Assembly: GCF_000473365.1 (NCBI RefSeq)
Contig: NZ_KI421517.1
Span: 3,428,634-3,492,633, forward strand
Reading direction: 5' to 3'
From: Adhaeribacter aquaticus DSM 16391
GTDB lineage: Bacteria; Bacteroidota; Bacteroidia; Cytophagales; Hymenobacteraceae
DNA: 64,000 nt
In this document: positions 25,906 through 33,621 of the stretch, in pieces
Numbering within the stretch: the stretch's first letter is position 1
How the letters are laid out: the number at the start of each line of letters is the position of its first letter
Position numbers and translations under genes: made by a program
Notes under the pieces: model-generated
What the model was told of the DNA's origin: nothing
The model's database searches: none
What the model saw: only the letters and a program-made list of their open reading frames with translations

Positions 25906-26750
25906 GTTATGGAAGCTACTGCCGAAACAGTTGTATGGTAACTAAGTATTTCTAGCTGATCGCCTACTTGAATGGTAGCGCCAGGCGAAAGCGGAAGAAC
26001 ATTTTGCCCAAATAAAATTTTGTTATTAGAGTTCCGGTAAGTAGCCAAAGTGCGTAAAGGTTCTTTACTTTTTTGGCCAGTTTGTTGGTCTATGGTAGTT
26101 AAACTACAACGAGCGCAAGGTTTGACAACTTTAAATGGAAAGCTGTTTATAGTAAAATCTTTCCAATTATCCTCGGCGTAAGGAAAACTTCCGGTAACAA
26201 CCAGGTTTGGCCGGAATCGGTCCATGGGTACTGGTTCTGGCAGCCGGTTATTTAAATCTACCAAAGATTCCTGCCCGATAAGTAAAATAGGGAATGAATC
26301 AGCAAAACTTACTATTTCGCCAGCCCGGGCATAGGTTAGATCTACCTGCCTTTTACTTTTTTCGGGCATATAAACCAGCTTACAACTCTTTTGTAGTACC
26401 TCTGAAAACCAGTCAGAAACGGTAGGTGCTACCTCTTGCGCCAGGCAGGTATCGTCCCAGATTCTTACCCAAAGTGGTTGAGAAGTAATTGGTTCAAACG
26501 GAATAAAAATAGCCTCTAAAGACTTGGTCTTATGAGAAACCTGTAAGCCATTAGGCAGGAGCTGAACCTGCAACAACGCCATTTCAGGAAGAGTCCGTTG
26601 CGTTAATGCTTCCCCGGTAGCATCTACTAGTAACCACCTGCGGTCGTATTGCAGACCGCGGGGTTCAACTAAAGAACTGGTTAAACTTATGCCGCCCAAA
26701 GATTTAATGGGATAAATATTTATCTGGCTTAAGTTTAAAGTTGCTGTCAT
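25902..26750 (-). CDS. MOSC-domain protein (YcbX/mARC-like)
   Basis: Residues about 5-125 form the MOSC N-terminal beta-barrel domain (INIYPIKSLGGISL, GLQYDRRWLLVDATGEALTQR). The MOSC domain follows (about 130-275), with the conserved molybdenum-cofactor Cys in VKPCARCSLTTID. Homologues such as E. coli YcbX and mARC reduce N-hydroxylated compounds with a molybdenum cofactor and need an electron donor. The C-terminal 2Fe-2S domain of YcbX is missing, since the protein stops after the MOSC domain, so electrons must come from a partner. The CDGSH protein 38 bases upstream is one candidate by position only. Confidence 0.9.
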   Translation of the reverse strand: MTATLNLSQINIYPIKSLGGISLTSSLVEPRGLQYDRRWLLVDATGEALTQRTLPEMALLQVQLLPNGLQVSHKTKSLEAIFIPFEPITSQPLWVRIWDDTCLAQEVAPTVSDWFSEVLQKSCKLVYMPEKSKRQVDLTYARAGEIVSFADSFPILLIGQESLVDLNNRLPEPVPMDRFRPNLVVTGSFPYAEDNWKDFTINSFPFKVVKPCARCSLTTIDQQTGQKSKEPLRTLATYRNSNNKILFGQNVLPLSPGATIQVGDQLEILSYHTTVSAVASIT

Positions 26751-26788
26751 GCCTGGGTAAAGCGGATGTTACTGATTAAGGGTATTAG

Positions 26789-27010
26789 TTATACTGCTTT
26801 AGGAGGTAAATCAAAAGCCTCGGCATTGTGGTCAAAGTTTCCTTTGTGCGCACCATCGCAGAATGGTTTGTTTTTAGACATACCACACCGGCATAACGAT
26901 AAAACTGTACGACCACCTAAGCCATAAACATTGCCATTTTTATCTACAATTTCAAAGTCGCCCTCGATTTTCAAAGAACCGTTGTTGTTTACTGTTAGCT
27001 TTGTTTTCAT
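26789..27010 (-). CDS. CDGSH iron-sulfur protein, 73 aa
   Basis: A compact CDGSH protein. The 2Fe-2S ligands are Cys40, Cys42, Cys51 and His55 in CRCGMSKNKPFCDGAH. The frame continues upstream, but ATG 27010 gives MKTKLTVNNNGSLKIEG, a normal family start, and a good promoter lies just upstream. The family handles redox or cluster transfer. It is on the same strand as the MOSC and GNAT genes and could form an operon with them. Confidence 0.93.
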   Translation of the reverse strand: MKTKLTVNNNGSLKIEGDFEIVDKNGNVYGLGGRTVLSLCRCGMSKNKPFCDGAHKGNFDHNAEAFDLPPKAV

Positions 27011-27033
27011 ATTTTTTATAAGTATTCTATTTA

Positions 27034-27062
27034 CAAAGATAGAAACCTGTAGCAAAAAACAA
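27034..27062 (-). promoter_or_regulatory. Promoter of the CDGSH gene (TTG-N18-TATCTTTG)
   Basis: On the minus strand TTG (27060-27062) lies 18 bases before TATCTTTG (27034-27041), matching the Bacteroidota -33/-7 consensus. ATG follows 24 bases after the -7 element. Confidence 0.7.
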
Positions 27063-27370
27063 CATCCATCTTTTTTTGACCGGCTCCTCTTTTTACCTAA
27101 GTCAGCAAGCAGGATTACGCTTTCCCGACCTCAGATTAGCGGTAATTCATTTGATTTAAGGTTAATAGAAAAGTGTAAAACAGGAAAAACTAGTTGCCAC
27201 TGGATAGAAATCATTGAGTTATTTACTGATTATCAGGAAGGTATAAGGAGTGTGTTCTGCATTTATCTAAATAAAATTTGTATTATTTTAAACTTAAATA
27301 AAAATATGAAGTAAAAAAGGAGAGTAAAACCTAGAAAGGAATTAGGAATGATTACAAAATTACTACCATT
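27063..27370. other. Intergenic spacer, about 310 bp
   Basis: Between divergent genes (CDGSH, minus; DUF3140, plus). A plus-strand frame at 26931-27314 crosses the CDGSH gene and its promoter and is treated as spurious. Nothing else is seen, and no clear plus-strand -7 element. Confidence 0.45.
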
Positions 27371-27748
27371 ATGCTTCACTTATTAAAGTTTGCCAACACG
27401 GTTGTTAAAACCCGCGAAGATGTATATGCCGAGTTTCGTACTTTGGTAAATATGTCGGCGCTAGAACTTGGAAAATGGCTGGAGACCAAAACCTCTAAGG
27501 CCCCTGCGGAAGGAAGCTCAGATCCTGATTTGATTATTGATAAAAAAACTTCACTTAAAATTATTAAGGTTCTTTCTAAACGAAAAGTAATGCTTACAAA
27601 AGGAGAGTATGAGTGTATGGAAAGAGTGACTAACCATATAAATGACCTCTATAAAAAGAAACCATTAGAAGAAGACTTATTAGTTTCTAATTGGCGGTAT
27701 GCCCTCATGAACTTAGGCCATGACCCGACCAAAGTTTTAGAAAATTAA
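27371..27748 (+). CDS. DUF3140 protein, 125 aa
   Basis: The family is recognised by the opening VNMSALELGKWLETKTSK, the central ILSKR-K-LTKGEYECMERVTNHI segment and the ending NWRYALMNLGHDPTKVL. The DUF3140 family is small, soluble and helical, often found near stress or DNA-related genes, with no assigned function. It is transcribed alone and is followed by a strong terminator. Confidence 0.85.
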   Translation: MLHLLKFANTVVKTREDVYAEFRTLVNMSALELGKWLETKTSKAPAEGSSDPDLIIDKKTSLKIIKVLSKRKVMLTKGEYECMERVTNHINDLYKKKPLEEDLLVSNWRYALMNLGHDPTKVLEN

Positions 27749-27766
27749 TTGACTACCAAAGAACGT

Positions 27767-27798
27767 AAAGCCCTGGAATATTTTTTCAGGGCTTTTTT
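27767..27798 (+). terminator. Terminator after the DUF3140 gene
   Basis: A 9-bp stem AAAGCCCTG / CAGGGCTTT with an 11-base loop and a run of Ts, 18 bases after the stop codon. Confidence 0.85.
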
Positions 27799-27933
27799 GT
27801 GTTATAACTACCTGAAAAACAATATGGCAATTAAAATACTTTACAGGTTGAAATAAAAAAGCTTATTTTTCTGTAACTATTTTAACTTGCTCCAGTGTCC
27901 CTCTTTGCTTTTAAATATTAACCACTGATTTAC

Positions 27934-28497
27934 TTGGAAGCTATTTCTGACTCTGCTTTGATGCTTAAGGTAAAAGACGGCGATACGGATCGGCTGGGCT
28001 TGCTTTTCGAACGGTACCACCGGGCTTTGTATAGTTTCTTTTACCGGCTAACAAGCAAAGGCGAAGTAAGTGAAGATTTGGTGCAGAATGTATTTCTGAG
28101 AATGCTTAAATACCGACACACTTATACGGGTGCCGGGGAGTTTAAAACCTGGATGTACCATTTGGCCCGGAACGTGCATGCCGACTATTATCAGAAAAAT
28201 AAACGCCTGGGGTTTTCAGATGATTTTACGCATTTAGAGAATAAGTTGCAGGATGATTTTACAGTGGAGGAACAGACCCGGCAGGAAGAAGAAATGCACT
28301 TGCTGCAACTGGCATTAAACCAATTAGAGCTGGAAAAACGGGAAATATTAATATTAAGCCGCTACCAGGGATTAAAATATAAAGAAATTGCTGAATTATA
28401 TGGTTGTAGCGAAGGTGCCATCAAAGTAAGGGCGTTTAGAGCCTTGGACGAACTTAAAAATATTTACCTAAAACTGGAAAGGCAGGAGATTGTATGA
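27934..28497 (+). CDS. ECF-type RNA polymerase sigma factor
   Basis: An extracytoplasmic-function sigma factor of 187 residues. Region 2 (about 20-85) contains LFERYHRALYSFFYRL, EDLVQNVFLRMLKY and FKTWMYHLARNVHADYY. Region 4 (about 125-178) contains KREILILSRYQGLKYKEIAE and EGAIKVRAFRALDELK. TTG 27934 gives MEAISDSALMLKVKDGD, the usual N terminus of this group, and is kept, though ATG 27961 is possible. It overlaps the next gene by 4 bases (ATGA), the arrangement expected for a sigma/anti-sigma pair. Confidence 0.92.
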   Translation: MEAISDSALMLKVKDGDTDRLGLLFERYHRALYSFFYRLTSKGEVSEDLVQNVFLRMLKYRHTYTGAGEFKTWMYHLARNVHADYYQKNKRLGFSDDFTHLENKLQDDFTVEEQTRQEEEMHLLQLALNQLELEKREILILSRYQGLKYKEIAELYGCSEGAIKVRAFRALDELKNIYLKLERQEIV

Positions 28498-29303
28498 AGG
28501 ATGAAAAATTAGAGCAATTATTAGCAGATTTTATGGCTAATACTGCTTCGGAAGCCGATAAGGAGAACCTGGAAAAGGCTCTGGAAAAGGAACAGGTGCA
28601 GGCAACGGAACTAGCCGATATTAAAAGCTTTTGGCTTAAAATGGAGCAATTACCAGAACCAGCTCCCAGTGCCAGCCTGCGTAGTAATTTCTATCAAATG
28701 TTGGCAGAAGAAAAGCACAAACAAAAAGCAACTAACCGCTGGCAGCAACTGGCAACAAATTTTTTTAAAAATATTGGTGCGGAAGTATCATTGGGCAAGT
28801 TAGCTTATAGTTGTATTGTGCTGAGTTTAGGTGTAGCATTAGGCTTTTGGTTTAACCGGGAGCAGCGGCAGGAAGTAGAAAAACTAGCTACGCTAACCTC
28901 AGAAATGCAGCAGATGAAGAAAATGATGATGTTGACGCTGCTTAAACAACCTGCAGCTACTGATCGCTTAAAAGCTGTAAACCTGACGAGTGATTTTAAA
29001 AAGGCTGATAATAAAGTAATTAATGCCTTGTTGCAGACATTAAACCAGGATCCGGATGTTAATGTACGGTTGGCTGCCATTGAGGCGCTGTACCAGCACG
29101 CCAATGACCCGGTTGCCCGGGAAGGCTTAGTACTGGCCATAACGAAACAAGATTCCCCGTTGGTTCAATTGGCTCTAGCTGATGTAATGGTAGCCATGCA
29201 GGAAAAAGAATCGGTACAACAGCTTAAGAAACTCCTGAAAAAAGAAGATTTAAATGAGGCAGTAAAGCAAAAAGTAGAACAGAGCATTCAGGTATTAATT
29301 TAA
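28494..29303 (+). CDS. Membrane HEAT-repeat protein, candidate anti-sigma factor
   Basis: Residues 1-95 are a cytoplasmic helical region with no zinc-finger Cys/His motif. A membrane segment spans about 103-120, a coiled coil 121-150, and the remainder (about 155-269) is a HEAT-repeat-like array (NALLQTLNQDPDVNVRLAAIEAL and PLVQLALADVMVAM). Coupling to the sigma gene by a 4-base overlap makes it the probable anti-sigma factor or regulator of it, with the HEAT array outside the membrane as a possible sensor. The sigma-binding role is inferred; the fold assignment is fairly sure. Confidence 0.78.
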   Translation: MKDEKLEQLLADFMANTASEADKENLEKALEKEQVQATELADIKSFWLKMEQLPEPAPSASLRSNFYQMLAEEKHKQKATNRWQQLATNFFKNIGAEVSLGKLAYSCIVLSLGVALGFWFNREQRQEVEKLATLTSEMQQMKKMMMLTLLKQPAATDRLKAVNLTSDFKKADNKVINALLQTLNQDPDVNVRLAAIEALYQHANDPVAREGLVLAITKQDSPLVQLALADVMVAMQEKESVQQLKKLLKKEDLNEAVKQKVEQSIQVLI

Positions 29304-29319
29304 ATAAACCAAAGGCTTT

Positions 29320-30159
29320 ATGAAAAAGAAAATTTTAGCCGGGCTATTCATGCTTCTGGCCCTAACAAGTTATGCCCAATCTCAAACCGAAACGATTAAG
29401 AAAACGCTCAGCTTTGCTTCGGGTAAAGGACCTCAGGTACTAATGGTAGAGAATATTAATGGTTCGGTAAAAGTAGAAGCTTATAACGGCGATAAAGTAC
29501 AACTAGAAGCTCAAAAAAGGATTTCGGATAAGGACCTGAAGGAGGTTGAGAAGGGGCTCCGGGAGGTGCAACTGGTTACTAAAGAATCAGGCGATAGCAT
29601 TTATATTTACTTAGAAGCACCTTTTATTTACAGGAGCCGGACGCACAGGAGTGTGCAAAATAATGTAGCCTACCATTTTAATATGGATATTACTTTAAAA
29701 GTGCCGGCTAAAACTAATTTAAACATAGCCACTGTGAATGAAGGGGAGGTGGAAGTGCATAAAGTAACCGGAAATATTAAAGCACGACATGTAAATGGTC
29801 CCATAAAACTTAATAACACTACAGGTTCAGTAGACGCATCAACCGTTAACGGTCCTTTGGAAGTAATATTTGCCCAAAACCCAACAGCAGATTCTAAATT
29901 CAAAACTATAAATGGGGAAGTAAAAGTAACTTATGTGCCTAAACTGGATGCAAATGTAACTTTTAAAACTATGCACGGAGAATTCTATACTGATTTGTCG
30001 GATGTGGAACTAATGCCGGTAAGATTAATAAAAAACCAAAATGGTTCTGGGGGCACAGTCTACCGGGTGGATAAAAATCAGCAATATAAAGCTGGAAAGG
30101 GAGGACCTACTTTAAGTTTTGAGACCCTTAATGGCAATATTTATTTAAAAAAGAACTAG
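29320..30159 (+). CDS. DUF4097 beta-strand repeat exported protein (copy 1)
   Basis: A signal peptide (1-20, ending SYAQS) is followed by a DUF4097-type right-handed beta structure, with repeats NINGSVKVEAYNGDKV, VNEGEVEVHKVTGNIKARHVNGPI and TTGSVDASTVNGPLEV. Family members are surface or periplasmic adhesin-like proteins of unknown role, often beside ECF sigma factors. It starts 16 bases after the HEAT-repeat gene, within the sigma operon, and resembles the next gene. The two appear to be a tandem duplication. Confidence 0.85.
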   Translation: MKKKILAGLFMLLALTSYAQSQTETIKKTLSFASGKGPQVLMVENINGSVKVEAYNGDKVQLEAQKRISDKDLKEVEKGLREVQLVTKESGDSIYIYLEAPFIYRSRTHRSVQNNVAYHFNMDITLKVPAKTNLNIATVNEGEVEVHKVTGNIKARHVNGPIKLNNTTGSVDASTVNGPLEVIFAQNPTADSKFKTINGEVKVTYVPKLDANVTFKTMHGEFYTDLSDVELMPVRLIKNQNGSGGTVYRVDKNQQYKAGKGGPTLSFETLNGNIYLKKN

Positions 30160-30196
30160 AGGTAAAATTCTGATTACCCTTACATATTTGAAATAC

Positions 30197-31006
30197 ATGA
30201 GAACTGTTATTAAAGGAATTTTGGTGGCTGTTTATTTCCTGATGGGCTTGGTTACAGCCTGTATGGCTCAGGCAACCGAAAAAATAGAAGTGCCCTTAAC
30301 CAAGCCCGGCCAGCCAGGTCGGTTAAATATAAATCTTATAACCGGATCAATTAAAGTTACTGGTTATAAGGGCAAGGAGGTTGAAATAAATTATGCTACC
30401 CGCGGCGAACCCCACCGGCCACCCGTAAGAGAGGAAGCAGAAGGGTTAAGAAGGTTGCCGCAAATTTCTGGTTTAGAAGTAATGGAAGATAACAATGTCG
30501 TTACCATAAGAACAGGGCCTGCCAGAGCCGTTGATTTGGATATAAAAGTACCAGCTAATTTTTCAGTTAAATTAAAAACTATAAATGGTGGCGATATTTT
30601 AGTAGAAGATCTGGAAGGTGAATTAGGTTTGAATAACATTAATGGCAATATTAGAATGAGTAATATAGCCGGAACAGCTTCAGCTTCTACCATAAATGGT
30701 AACATAATTGCTAATTTCAGACGAGTAGCGGCTAATGTGCCAATGGCCTTTAGCAGCCTTAATGGCAAAATAGATGTAAGCTTACCGGCAAATGCTCAGT
30801 TTAATGCCAAACTAAAAACTGATAACGGTGATATTTATACGGATTTTGATATGCCGGTAAATAAACCAGCCAGTAAGGAAGAGTTTGACCGAAATGGCCG
30901 AAGAATAATGACGGATAAGTGGCTATATGGCAAAATAAACGGTGGTGGACCTGAATTGCTTTTCAAGAACTTTAACGGTAATATTTACATCCGGAAAAAC
31001 AAATAA
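30197..31006 (+). CDS. DUF4097 beta-strand repeat exported protein (copy 2)
   Basis: The ATG at 30197 is preferred over TTG 30188. A signal peptide covers residues 1-25 (ending ACMAQA). The rest shows the same short beta repeats as copy 1 (INLITGSIKVTGYKGKEVEI, KTINGGDILVEDLEGELGLNN, TASASTINGNI). Both copies end with F-x-x-x-N-G-N-I-Y-x-(R/K)-K-N. It is last in the sigma operon and is followed by a strong terminator. Confidence 0.85.
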   Translation: MRTVIKGILVAVYFLMGLVTACMAQATEKIEVPLTKPGQPGRLNINLITGSIKVTGYKGKEVEINYATRGEPHRPPVREEAEGLRRLPQISGLEVMEDNNVVTIRTGPARAVDLDIKVPANFSVKLKTINGGDILVEDLEGELGLNNINGNIRMSNIAGTASASTINGNIIANFRRVAANVPMAFSSLNGKIDVSLPANAQFNAKLKTDNGDIYTDFDMPVNKPASKEEFDRNGRRIMTDKWLYGKINGGGPELLFKNFNGNIYIRKNK

Positions 31007-31024
31007 GTATAGAACCTGGGATTT

Positions 31025-31066
31025 AAAATAAAAAACCTACTCCAAATGAAGTAGGTTTTTTATTTT
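31025..31066 (+). terminator. Terminator of the ECF sigma/DUF4097 operon
   Basis: A perfect 17-bp stem, arms 31025-31041 and 31050-31066, with an 8-base loop and GC core ACCTACT / AGTAGGT. The T run of the right arm serves termination. It starts 19 bases after the last stop. Confidence 0.88.
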
Positions 31067-31247
31067 ATTATAAATAATAGGAAAATAATTACCTGTATTG
31101 CTTGAAAAGCTATTGAGGGTAGCTTATTTTTAAACAAAATTTTAAGTTTTACGCACCGGCGTCCCTTTACAATAATTATCTTCTTAGCCCAAAACTTTAG
31201 AAGTATCGAAATAATTTAAGATTCTAGTATTTTTTTATTTGTCTAAC

Positions 31248-31928
31248 ATGAATATCCTTATCATTGAAGATGACCAACGCGTGGCTGAACTTATTCAAAG
31301 GGGTTTAGAGGAACAGGGATATGCTGCAGAAATTGCCTATGATGGCGAAATCGGCCGGAAGTTGGCCATTAATAAGGATTACCAATTGATAATAACAGAT
31401 ATTATCCTTCCTAAAATAAACGGGATAGATTTATGTAAAGAGATACGTTCGGTAAAACCGGATATTCCCATTATTATGCTAACCGCTCTGGGTCGGACAG
31501 ACGACAAAGTAGAAGGGTTTGATGCTGGCGCGGATGATTACCTGGTAAAGCCTTTTGATTTTAGGGAGCTGCATGTCCGGATTAGAGCTTTAATGAAAAG
31601 GAATACAGGTCAGGGAAATAACGGTACTACTATTTTAAAGGTGGCTGATCTGGAAATGAATCTACGTACCAAAGTAGTTACCCGCAATAAAACAGAAATA
31701 AATTTAACTCCCAAAGAATTTAAGCTACTGGAGTACATGATGAAAAATTGTGGACGGGTACTTTCGCGCATCGAAATAGCGGAGAAAGTATGGGATACAA
31801 CTTTTGACACTGGTACAAATTTTATAGATGTGTACATTAATTATGTCCGGAAAAAGGTAGATAAAGACTATCCGGTAAAACTCATTCATACTAAGCCAGG
31901 AATGGGTTTCATTCTGAAAGCAGAATAA
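31248..31928 (+). CDS. OmpR/PhoB-family response regulator
   Basis: A two-domain regulator of 226 residues. The receiver has IIEDD (5-9), the phosphorylation site Asp51 in IITDIILPKINGID, and KPFDFRELHVR. The winged-helix output domain (about 125-225) shows NLTPKEFKLLEYMMKNCGRVLSR and DTGTNFIDVYINYVRKKVD. ATG 31248 is used in place of TTG 31239. Its last base is shared with the first base of the next gene, a kinase, so it is a classic two-component pair. Confidence 0.95.
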   Translation: MNILIIEDDQRVAELIQRGLEEQGYAAEIAYDGEIGRKLAINKDYQLIITDIILPKINGIDLCKEIRSVKPDIPIIMLTALGRTDDKVEGFDAGADDYLVKPFDFRELHVRIRALMKRNTGQGNNGTTILKVADLEMNLRTKVVTRNKTEINLTPKEFKLLEYMMKNCGRVLSRIEIAEKVWDTTFDTGTNFIDVYINYVRKKVDKDYPVKLIHTKPGMGFILKAE

Positions 31929-33295
31929 TGTCTATCCGTAATAAATTAACCTTATTATTCTCCCTCATTTTCGCCGGGATATTATTCTTATTTGCGATTA
32001 CTATTTTTGTTTCCTATGAAAAGGACCGGCAAGACGATTTTTTTAAACAGCTGAAACGGCAGGCTATTACAAAGGTAAATTTATTGCTAGTGACTAAGGT
32101 AAAGCCAGAGGTTTTGCAACTTATTTATAAAAGTGCTTCCAGTTATGAGATTAGTGAAGAAATAGGTGTTTTCGACTCTAACTTTAACCTGATTTACCAT
32201 GATGCTGCCGATGAAGATTTTATTGTAGAGAGTCAGGAATTAATTAATGAAATTATCAGGAAAAAAGAAATTCGGTTTGTAATAAACCGGCACCAGGCTA
32301 TAGGTTTTACCATCGTAAATGAAGGCAAAACTTATGTAGTTACGGCAGTGGCCTACGATGAATTTGGTTTTGAAAAGCTGGAAAATTTAATTTATACCCT
32401 AATTATTACTTTTTGCTTATCTATGATACTGGTTATTGCCTGCGGACGGTATTTTGCCAAGCAAGCTCTCAGACCCGTAACAGAAATGGTGGATCGGGTA
32501 GAAGAAATAACCGCCACTAATTTAGATTTACGGGTAAATGAAGGAAGCGGGAAAGACGAAATTTCTGAACTGGCTATCACCTTCAACCAAATGCTCAACC
32601 GGTTAGAAAAATCATTTGATGCTTATAAAGAATTCGTTTCTAACATAGCCCACGAAATAAGAACTCCGCTGGCGGCCATTATTACGGAATTAGAACTTTC
32701 CGAGAATAAAGAGCGCAGTATAGCTGAATATAAAAAGGTAATAAACGACTCCCTTTCGGATGCACGCAAATTGGCCAAACTTTCCAGTAGTTTATTAGAT
32801 TTAGCTAAGGCCAGCTACGATCCTGCCAAAATATCATTTAAAGAATTCCGAATAGATGAGTTATTATTAGATGCCCAGGAGCAGTTGCAAAAGCTACATA
32901 ATAACTGCAACATCAATATTCATTTCGAAAAAGAATTTGAGCATGACCGGGATATTTCAGTTAGAGGGAATGAATACCTGTTAAAAGTAGCATTTGTAAA
33001 TTTAATGGAGAACGCCTGTAAGTTCTCTGCTGATAAGCAATGTCAAATTGTTATTTCGTTTGCTGATAACAAAATCATTCTAAAATTTATTGATAATGGT
33101 ATAGGTATATCGCCGACTGATCTGAATAATATTTTTATCCCGTTTTTCAGGGGTAACAATAAAAGCTATTCTGACGGACATGGGATTGGATTATCTCTTA
33201 CTGAGAAAATCATTAACCTTCATAATGGTCGAATTTCAGTAATATCAGAAATTAACAAGGGTACTACATTTGAGATGGAGCTCCCACAGTTATAA
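31928..33295 (+). CDS. Membrane sensor histidine kinase
   Basis: It has two membrane segments (about 8-29 and 154-175) around a periplasmic sensor region of about 125 residues, then a HAMP domain (about 175-225). The H box with His242 (SNIAHEIRTPLAA) and the catalytic domain (N box FVNLMENACKFS, G1 DNGIGISP, G2 GHGIGLSLT) follow. The 1-base overlap with the response regulator gene shows they work together. The signal is unknown. A TonB-dependent receptor gene lies 327 bases downstream and might be a target. Confidence 0.95.
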   Translation: MSIRNKLTLLFSLIFAGILFLFAITIFVSYEKDRQDDFFKQLKRQAITKVNLLLVTKVKPEVLQLIYKSASSYEISEEIGVFDSNFNLIYHDAADEDFIVESQELINEIIRKKEIRFVINRHQAIGFTIVNEGKTYVVTAVAYDEFGFEKLENLIYTLIITFCLSMILVIACGRYFAKQALRPVTEMVDRVEEITATNLDLRVNEGSGKDEISELAITFNQMLNRLEKSFDAYKEFVSNIAHEIRTPLAAIITELELSENKERSIAEYKKVINDSLSDARKLAKLSSSLLDLAKASYDPAKISFKEFRIDELLLDAQEQLQKLHNNCNINIHFEKEFEHDRDISVRGNEYLLKVAFVNLMENACKFSADKQCQIVISFADNKIILKFIDNGIGISPTDLNNIFIPFFRGNNKSYSDGHGIGLSLTEKIINLHNGRISVISEINKGTTFEMELPQL

Positions 33296-33621
33296 AGATC
33301 AACAGGTTCTAATGGATTTCTAATAAAATTATAAGGCTACTCTAATGATAAAAAATAAAAATTAGCGTTGATTTATTATAGTGCTATAGTTTGACTGCAC
33401 CTCCCGGAGAAGGAAAATGATTGAAAAATCTTAAAAAGATTAGGGTAGTTCTATTTTTTGAATTTTCAAAAGAATACAAAAGGTGAAGTAGTCTTTTTAG
33501 TTGAATTTGAAAATTCTAATGAAATTCTAATATTTTTTTAACGCCCTCCTAACATTGAAGTTGCGTATTTAATAGCAAATTGCAATTCCAATCCGCCAAA
33601 TAATTAAACATTATTTATTTT
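33296..33621. other. Leader of the TonB-dependent receptor gene, about 325 bp
   Basis: An AT-rich region with no gene. No exact TAnnTTTG element, no Fur-like palindrome and no riboswitch-like fold were recognised by eye. A direct regulator site for the adjacent OmpR-type protein could lie here. Confidence 0.4.

Noticed and set aside
26931-27314. Plus-strand frame of 127 residues over the CDGSH gene
   Set aside because: It crosses the CDGSH gene and its promoter and has a Phe/Ser/Ile-rich composition typical of a shadow frame.
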